Source: Pseudomonadota bacterium
GTDB lineage: Bacteria > Pseudomonadota > Gammaproteobacteria > Steroidobacterales > Steroidobacteraceae
DNA: 64,000 nucleotides
Reading direction: 5' to 3'
Assembly (NCBI GenBank): GCA_963204835.1
Contig: CAUJHJ010000048.1
Coordinates: 27,299 to 91,298 of the forward strand
Of the stretch, positions 59,806-64,000 are shown piece after piece. Every line of letters begins with the position of its first letter. Position 1 is the stretch's first letter. Under the pieces are notes generated by a model. It was given only the letters and a program-made list of their open reading frames with translations, searched no databases and was not told the DNA's origin. The position numbers were made by a program, and so were the translations under genes.

Positions 59806-62690
59806 GACTTCTTCCTTACGCCTGTCGCGGTGAGGCGCGTGGTTTCGCGCCCGGCATCTTCAGTGGATTGCGAGCGCAGCGCCGCTTCGATCAGCGCCGC
59901 CTGCTCGAGTTCGTGGACCTTCAGGATGCCGGTGGCGGGCGCCGCGGCATGCGGCCGACCCGCGTACAGCAGCTCGACCTTCGCGGGCAAGCGCTCCTGC
60001 AGGCGATGGCGGATCTGGTACCAGGCGCCCTGGTTCTGCGGCTCCTCCTGGCACCACACGACGTCGCGCGCGGCCGGGTAACGGCGCAGCACGGCTTCGT
60101 ACTCGTCGGCCGGGAAGGGATAGAGCTGTTCGATGCGCACGAGGGCCACGTCCCGGATCGAGTCCTTGCGCCGTGCCTTCAGCAGGTCGAAGTAGACCTT
60201 GCCGCTGCAGAACACCACGCGGCGCACGCCGGCGGCCGGCAGGTCGTCGATCTCGTCGAGCACGTTCGCGAAACGCCCCTGCGCCAGCTCGTCGATCGTG
60301 GAAACCGACAGGTCGTGGCGCAGCAGGCTCTTCGGCGTCATGACGATGAGCGGCTTCCTGAAGCTGCGCAGCATCTGCCGGCGGATCATGTGGTACATCT
60401 GCGCGGGCGTCGACGGCACGCAGACCTGCATGTTGTTCTCGGCGCAGAGCTGCAGGAAACGCTCGAGCCGCGCCGAGGAATGCTCGGGACCCTGGCCTTC
60501 GTAGCCGTGCGGCAGGAACAGCGCGAGCCCGCACAGGCGGCCCCACTTCGCCTCGCCCGAGCTGATGAACTGGTCGATCACGACCTGCGCGCCGTTCATG
60601 AAGTCGCCGAACTGCGCTTCCCAGATCACGAGGGCATGCGGCTCCGTGGTCGAGTAGCCGTACTCGAAGCCCATGACGGCCTCTTCCGACAGCACCGAGT
60701 CGATCACCTGGAAGCGCGGCTGCTCATCGCTGACGTGCTGCAACGGGATGTACACGGCCGCGGTCCTTTGCTCATGCAGGGCTGCGTGGCGATGGAAGAA
60801 GGTGCCGCGGCCAACATCCTGGCCGCTGATGCGCACCGGGTAGCCGGCGTCGAGCAGCGTCGCGTAGGCGAGCGTCTCGGCGCAGCCCCAGTCGAAGGGC
60901 AACTCGCCCGCCAGCATCTTCACGCGATTGGCCATGACCAGCGCAACGCGCGGGTGCAGCGTGAAGCCTGCCGGAACCTCCGTGATGCGCGCGCCGAGCG
61001 TCCGCAGGCGCTCGACGCCGACGGGCGGTACGCGCTCCTGCCAGTCGACGTGGGCATACTTGCTCCAGTCGACCGTGAACTTGTTGCCGATCATGCCGAG
61101 CGAGGCGCGCGCCTGCGGCCGGCCCTCGTCGAGCCCGGTGCGGTACTGCTCGACGAGGCCCGCGGCCTCGGCTTCGCTCAGCACGCCTTCGGCGACGAGC
61201 CGGTCAGCGTAGATCCTGCGGGCCGTCGGGTGCTTGCGGATCGCCTGGTACATGACCGGCTGCGTGGCGGCCGGCTCGTCCGCCTCGTTGTGGCCATGGC
61301 GGCGATAGCAGACGAGGTCGATCACGACGTCCTGGCGAAAGCGCATGCGGTAGGCGAGCGCGAGCCGCGTCACGAAGATCACTGCCTCCGGATCGTCGGC
61401 ATTGACGTGGAAGATGGGCGCCTCGAGCATCTTCGCGACGTCGCTGCAGTACATCGTCGAACGCGCGTCGTCGGGGTTCGAGGTCGTGAAACCGACCTGG
61501 TTGTTGACCACGATGTGCACGGTGCCGCCGGTCGCGTAGCCGCGCACCTGCGACAACTGCAAGGTTTCCATCACGACGCCCTGGCCGGCAAAGGCCGCGT
61601 CGCCGTGGATCAGGATCGGCAGCACCCGCTCGCCGCGCGCATCGCCGCGGCGCTCCTGGCGCGCGCGCACCGAGCCCTCGACCACCGGATTGACGATCTC
61701 GAGGTGCGAGGGATTGAATGCGAGCGCGACGTGCACGTTGCCGCCGGGCGTGCGCAGGTCGGCCGAGAAGCCCTTGTGGTACTTGACGTCGCCCGAGCCC
61801 TGCAGGTGGGCGAGGTCGTATTTGCCCTCGAACTCCGAGAACAGCACCGACGGCGACTTGCCTAGCACGTTCACCAGCACGTTGAGGCGGCCGCGATGCG
61901 CCATGCCGATGATGCATTCCTCGATGCCCGCGGCGCCGCCGCGTTGCACGAGGTCGTCGAGCAGCGGGATCAACGCGTCGCCGCCCTCGAGCGAGAAGCG
62001 CTTCTGGCCGACGTATTTCGTGTGCAGGTAGCGTTCCAGCCCCTCGGCGGCCGTGAGCTGCCACAGGAGGTTCTTCTTCTCCCCGGCGCTCGAGGCGCCG
62101 AGCATGCGACCCGACTGGAACTCGTCTTGCAGCCACAGGCGCTGCTCGGAGTCCGACACGTGCGCGAACTCCGCGCCGATCGGCCCGCCGTAGATGTGCT
62201 TGAGCTGCGAGATGATTTCTCGCAGCGGCAGGCGCTGGGCAATCGAGCCCGAGCGGCTGCCGGTGAAGAACTCGGTATCGAGATCGGCATCGGACAAGCC
62301 GAAATAGTCGAGTTCGAGCACGCGCGGCATCGGCCGCTCGAGCTGGCCGAGCGGATCGAGCTGCGCGACGAGGTGGCCGCGGTTGGCCCAGATCTGCACG
62401 AGGCGCGCGACGGCGCCCTGCTTGGCGTGCGCGAGGCTCGCGCCTTCCGTGGCGGGCGTCTGCGCCGCGAGCATCCGCGGGCCCCGGGCCCGCTCGGCGA
62501 TCCCGGCGACGACGCCGGCGTGCGACTGTTCGGCCTGGCGGCCGGGCGCGAGCTGTGCGAAGTAGTCGCGCCAGGCGGCATCGACGCTCGCGGGATCACG
62601 CAGGTATTGGTCGTAGATGGCCTCGAGGTACGCGGCGTTGCCGCCGTACAGCGGGGTGGTAGCAATCTGGTCCGACAGGATGGTGCTCAC
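59802..62690 (-). CDS. sucA: 2-oxoglutarate dehydrogenase E1
   Basis: A 962-residue thiamine-diphosphate enzyme of the TCA cycle. The N-terminal segment LYGGNAAYLEAIYDQYLRDP binds the E2 core. Later family blocks are MAHRGRLNVLVNVLGKSP, GDVKYHKGFSADL, HGDAAFAGQGVVMETL, CYRRHGHNEADEP and GYGYSTTEPHALVIWEAQFGDF-like sequence. The start is set at GTG 62690, where the N-terminus has family length; a longer frame would begin inside the upstream gap. Leads the sucA-sucB-lpd operon. Confidence 0.95.
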   Translation of the reverse strand: MSTILSDQIATTPLYGGNAAYLEAIYDQYLRDPASVDAAWRDYFAQLAPGRQAEQSHAGVVAGIAERARGPRMLAAQTPATEGASLAHAKQGAVARLVQIWANRGHLVAQLDPLGQLERPMPRVLELDYFGLSDADLDTEFFTGSRSGSIAQRLPLREIISQLKHIYGGPIGAEFAHVSDSEQRLWLQDEFQSGRMLGASSAGEKKNLLWQLTAAEGLERYLHTKYVGQKRFSLEGGDALIPLLDDLVQRGGAAGIEECIIGMAHRGRLNVLVNVLGKSPSVLFSEFEGKYDLAHLQGSGDVKYHKGFSADLRTPGGNVHVALAFNPSHLEIVNPVVEGSVRARQERRGDARGERVLPILIHGDAAFAGQGVVMETLQLSQVRGYATGGTVHIVVNNQVGFTTSNPDDARSTMYCSDVAKMLEAPIFHVNADDPEAVIFVTRLALAYRMRFRQDVVIDLVCYRRHGHNEADEPAATQPVMYQAIRKHPTARRIYADRLVAEGVLSEAEAAGLVEQYRTGLDEGRPQARASLGMIGNKFTVDWSKYAHVDWQERVPPVGVERLRTLGARITEVPAGFTLHPRVALVMANRVKMLAGELPFDWGCAETLAYATLLDAGYPVRISGQDVGRGTFFHRHAALHEQRTAAVYIPLQHVSDEQPRFQVIDSVLSEEAVMGFEYGYSTTEPHALVIWEAQFGDFMNGAQVVIDQFISSGEAKWGRLCGLALFLPHGYEGQGPEHSSARLERFLQLCAENNMQVCVPSTPAQMYHMIRRQMLRSFRKPLIVMTPKSLLRHDLSVSTIDELAQGRFANVLDEIDDLPAAGVRRVVFCSGKVYFDLLKARRKDSIRDVALVRIEQLYPFPADEYEAVLRRYPAARDVVWCQEEPQNQGAWYQIRHRLQERLPAKVELLYAGRPHAAAPATGILKVHELEQAALIEAALRSQSTEDAGRETTRLTATGVRKKS

Positions 62691-62724
62691 TCGGGAAAAA
62701 TACAGGGAAAAACAGCAGATCAGT

Positions 62725-63201
62725 CTAGCCGATCGACCCAATCCGGTCGAGCAGCCAGAGCTCGTAACCGACGAGCGACGCGTAAGCGGCGGCAGCCGTG
62801 TACAGGATGAATCCCGCGGGGAAAGTGCCGAACGCCCGGATGCGCACGAGGATCGTGAGGACGATCACGCCGGAAGCGGTCAGCAGCAGTTTCCAGAATG
62901 CGAAGGAGTGGCCGCTGCCCGTCACGAGCGGCGCCATGACCGGGTTCACTTCGGTGGCGCCGTGCTGGAGCAGCGTGAGGGTGAGGAAGGCGTCGGCACA
63001 CGACAGCAGCAGGATCACGAGCGCGATCGCGAGCCACTGCGGGTGGTGGCGATCGACGGCGGCGAGCGCCCGATCGTCACGCCGGCGCGGGCCCTGGCGC
63101 CGGGATTGGTGGCTGCCGGCGAACAAGCCATGCAGCGTTCGCTGGCGCCGATCGAGGCCCTTGCCGCGGCGCTCCGGCGCGCGCGTCGCTTCATTTTCCA
63201 T
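62725..63201 (-). CDS. DUF5658 family membrane protein
   Basis: A 158-residue protein. The first 50 residues are basic and low-complexity (RRGKGLDRRQRTL, SRRQGPRRRDDR). Three helices follow at about 56-76, 98-118 and 125-146. The segment CADAFLTLTLLQHGATEVNPVM matches the DUF5658 pattern (aDaxlTlxl...GaxExNPvM). Its function is unknown. It lies 34 bp upstream of sucA on the same strand and is probably separate from that operon. Confidence 0.8.
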   Translation of the reverse strand: MENEATRAPERRGKGLDRRQRTLHGLFAGSHQSRRQGPRRRDDRALAAVDRHHPQWLAIALVILLLSCADAFLTLTLLQHGATEVNPVMAPLVTGSGHSFAFWKLLLTASGVIVLTILVRIRAFGTFPAGFILYTAAAAYASLVGYELWLLDRIGSIG

Positions 63202-63500
63202 GGAATGGCCAGTCTAACCGGGCATCGGGTGGGCGTGCCGGGCGAGTGTGTGAGTTTGTTCACAAGCCCCTGACTTGCGATCGTCGCCGTGCCCGGCGCC
63301 CGCGCCTCGAAAGCCTGTTGCTCCGGCGCATCACGCGATGCGGCCGGCGACCTTGACGAGGATCGACGACATTGCGGACTGTGCCTATTTACTTCAGATG
63401 TCCGTACAAGATAAACGGTGCTCGGGGTCGTACAAATGCGTACAGCGCACCGACCCCGTGTGATGGATTTACGCAACAACTGATCCAGGAGATCACCACG
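63202..63500. promoter_or_regulatory. Intergenic region upstream of a TonB-dependent receptor gene
   Basis: The longest gene-free stretch in the window. The right half is less GC-rich and holds CGTACA three times (63403-63408, 63429-63434, 63439-63444). It also holds an inverted repeat, CGGGGTCG at 63423-63430 and CGACCCCG at 63451-63458, with the last CGTACA copy and 20 bp between the arms. AGATAA at 63409-63414 could be a -10 element. These elements probably control the receptor gene; the regulator is unknown. Confidence 0.45.
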
Positions 63501-64000
63501 ATGGCAGGTGTACCGACAACTCGCGCACGGATCGCCACAGTCGCTCTGGCGGGACTTGCGACCGCCGGATTCGGCGGGCTCGCAGCGGCGCAGGAAGGCA
63601 CCAGGACCGACAGCAAGGTCATCCAGGGGCTCGAGGAAGTGACCGTGACGGCGCAGCGCCGCGAGGAAGCCGAGCAATCGGTGCCCCTCGCCATCACCGC
63701 GCTCTCCGCCGACATGCTCGAGCGCCAGCAGATCCGCAGCATCGCGCAGCTCGACCAGGTCGTGCCCAACATCGTGATGAACCAGAACACCGGCACGAGC
63801 AGCGCCTCGAAGATCTTCCTGCGCGGCGTCGGCGAGGACGAGTCGTTCTTCACCGCCGACACGCCGGTCGGCATCTACGTCGACGACGTGTACATCGCCC
63901 GCCAGACCGGCGCGATGTTCGACCTGTTCGACATCGAGCGCCTCGAAGTGCTGCGCGGACCGCAGGGCACGCTGTACGGCCGCAATACCTCGGCCGGCGC
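63501..64000 (+). CDS. TonB-dependent receptor, 3' end outside the window
   Basis: The first 166 codons of an outer-membrane receptor. ATG 63501 has AGGAG upstream. A signal peptide (about 1-30) ends GLAAAQ, followed by the TonB box region GLEEVTVTAQRREEAEQSVPLAITAL. The plug domain then shows VPNIVMNQNTG, IFLRGVGEDESFFTADTPVGIYVDDVY and the strongly conserved IERLEVLRGPQGTLYGRNTSAG. This is the Caulobacter/IroN-like subgroup, often used for sterols, polyphenols or oligosaccharides. The frame stays open to the window edge. Confidence 0.95.
   Translation, partial: MAGVPTTRARIATVALAGLATAGFGGLAAAQEGTRTDSKVIQGLEEVTVTAQRREEAEQSVPLAITALSADMLERQQIRSIAQLDQVVPNIVMNQNTGTSSASKIFLRGVGEDESFFTADTPVGIYVDDVYIARQTGAMFDLFDIERLEVLRGPQGTLYGRNTSAG

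Noticed and set aside
59868..61865. A 665-codon plus-strand open frame opposite sucA
   Set aside because: Shadow of sucA: low-complexity Arg/His-rich translation and no family motif, while sucA is continuous with all its conserved blocks.
63275..63463. A 62-codon plus-strand open frame upstream of the TonB-dependent receptor
   Set aside because: No ribosome binding site, no known family, and it covers the repeats that look regulatory.
1..64000. CRISPR arrays, insertion sequences, integrases or prophage genes
   Set aside because: No regularly spaced repeats, transposase-like frames or terminal repeats were seen; the window looks like core chromosome throughout.

Overview
This window is a gene-dense, strongly GC-rich stretch of bacterial chromosome. 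The gene content points to a gammaproteobacterium: cpoB-pal-tolB-tolA-tolR-tolQ-ybgC-ruvB-ruvA-ruvC-yebC in one block, a fused aspartokinase/homoserine dehydrogenase followed by thrB and thrC, msrPQ, and a monofunctional RelA. A Caulobacter-type TonB-dependent receptor and a TonB protein fused to receiver domains suggest a free-living lineage such as Steroidobacterales/Nevskiales/Xanthomonadales; that placement is inference. I saw no insertion sequence, prophage, CRISPR array or rRNA. One tRNA gene is present (tRNA-Lys, anticodon TTT).

Layout. 1-13.8 kb: end of a HAD phosphatase, msrPQ (periplasmic methionine sulfoxide repair), kynA, a YgjP-like metallopeptidase, an ABC-2 exporter pair, a threonine aldolase, a TPR-like secreted protein, tatD, and the minus-strand operon thrA-thrB-thrC-NERD. 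13.8-19.7 kb: plus-strand run of xdhC, an MFS transporter, a Rieske oxygenase, an unknown gene, a MocA/MobA-like nucleotidyltransferase and a lipoprotein serine hydrolase. 19.7-23.5 kb: minus-strand isovaleryl-CoA dehydrogenase, a biotin-dependent carboxylase alpha subunit and a DUF2238 membrane protein. 23.5-32.7 kb: a compact 12-gene tad (Flp pilus) operon read from the Flp pilin leftwards. 32.8-41.7 kb: a D-2-hydroxyacid dehydrogenase with a signal peptide, an alpha/beta hydrolase, a CpxAR-like two-component system divergent from a fasciclin-domain protein, and an RND efflux pair.

41.8-51.3 kb: tRNA-Lys, queC, queE, the Tol-Pal envelope machine, ybgC, ruvBAC and yebC, all on the minus strand. 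51.4-55.5 kb: relA and then a 656-residue protein with two receiver-like domains, one membrane helix and a C-terminal TonB domain, the most unusual protein in the window. 55.5-62.7 kb: an acyl-CoA synthetase and the 2-oxoglutarate dehydrogenase operon sucA-sucB-lpd. 62.7-64 kb: a DUF5658 membrane protein and the start of a TonB-dependent receptor.

Many genes are joined by 4-nt ATGA/GTGA overlaps (thrA/thrB, thrC/NERD, most of the tad operon, histidine kinase/response regulator, RND pair, queE/cpoB), so translational coupling is common. Non-coding sequence is scarce. The only gap near 300 bp is 63202-63500, upstream of the TonB-dependent receptor. The most notable non-coding signals are three CTTTGC repeats at exact 10-bp spacing between the two-component operon and the fasciclin gene, and a perfect 31-nt inverted repeat over the start codon of an unknown gene at 17.4 kb.
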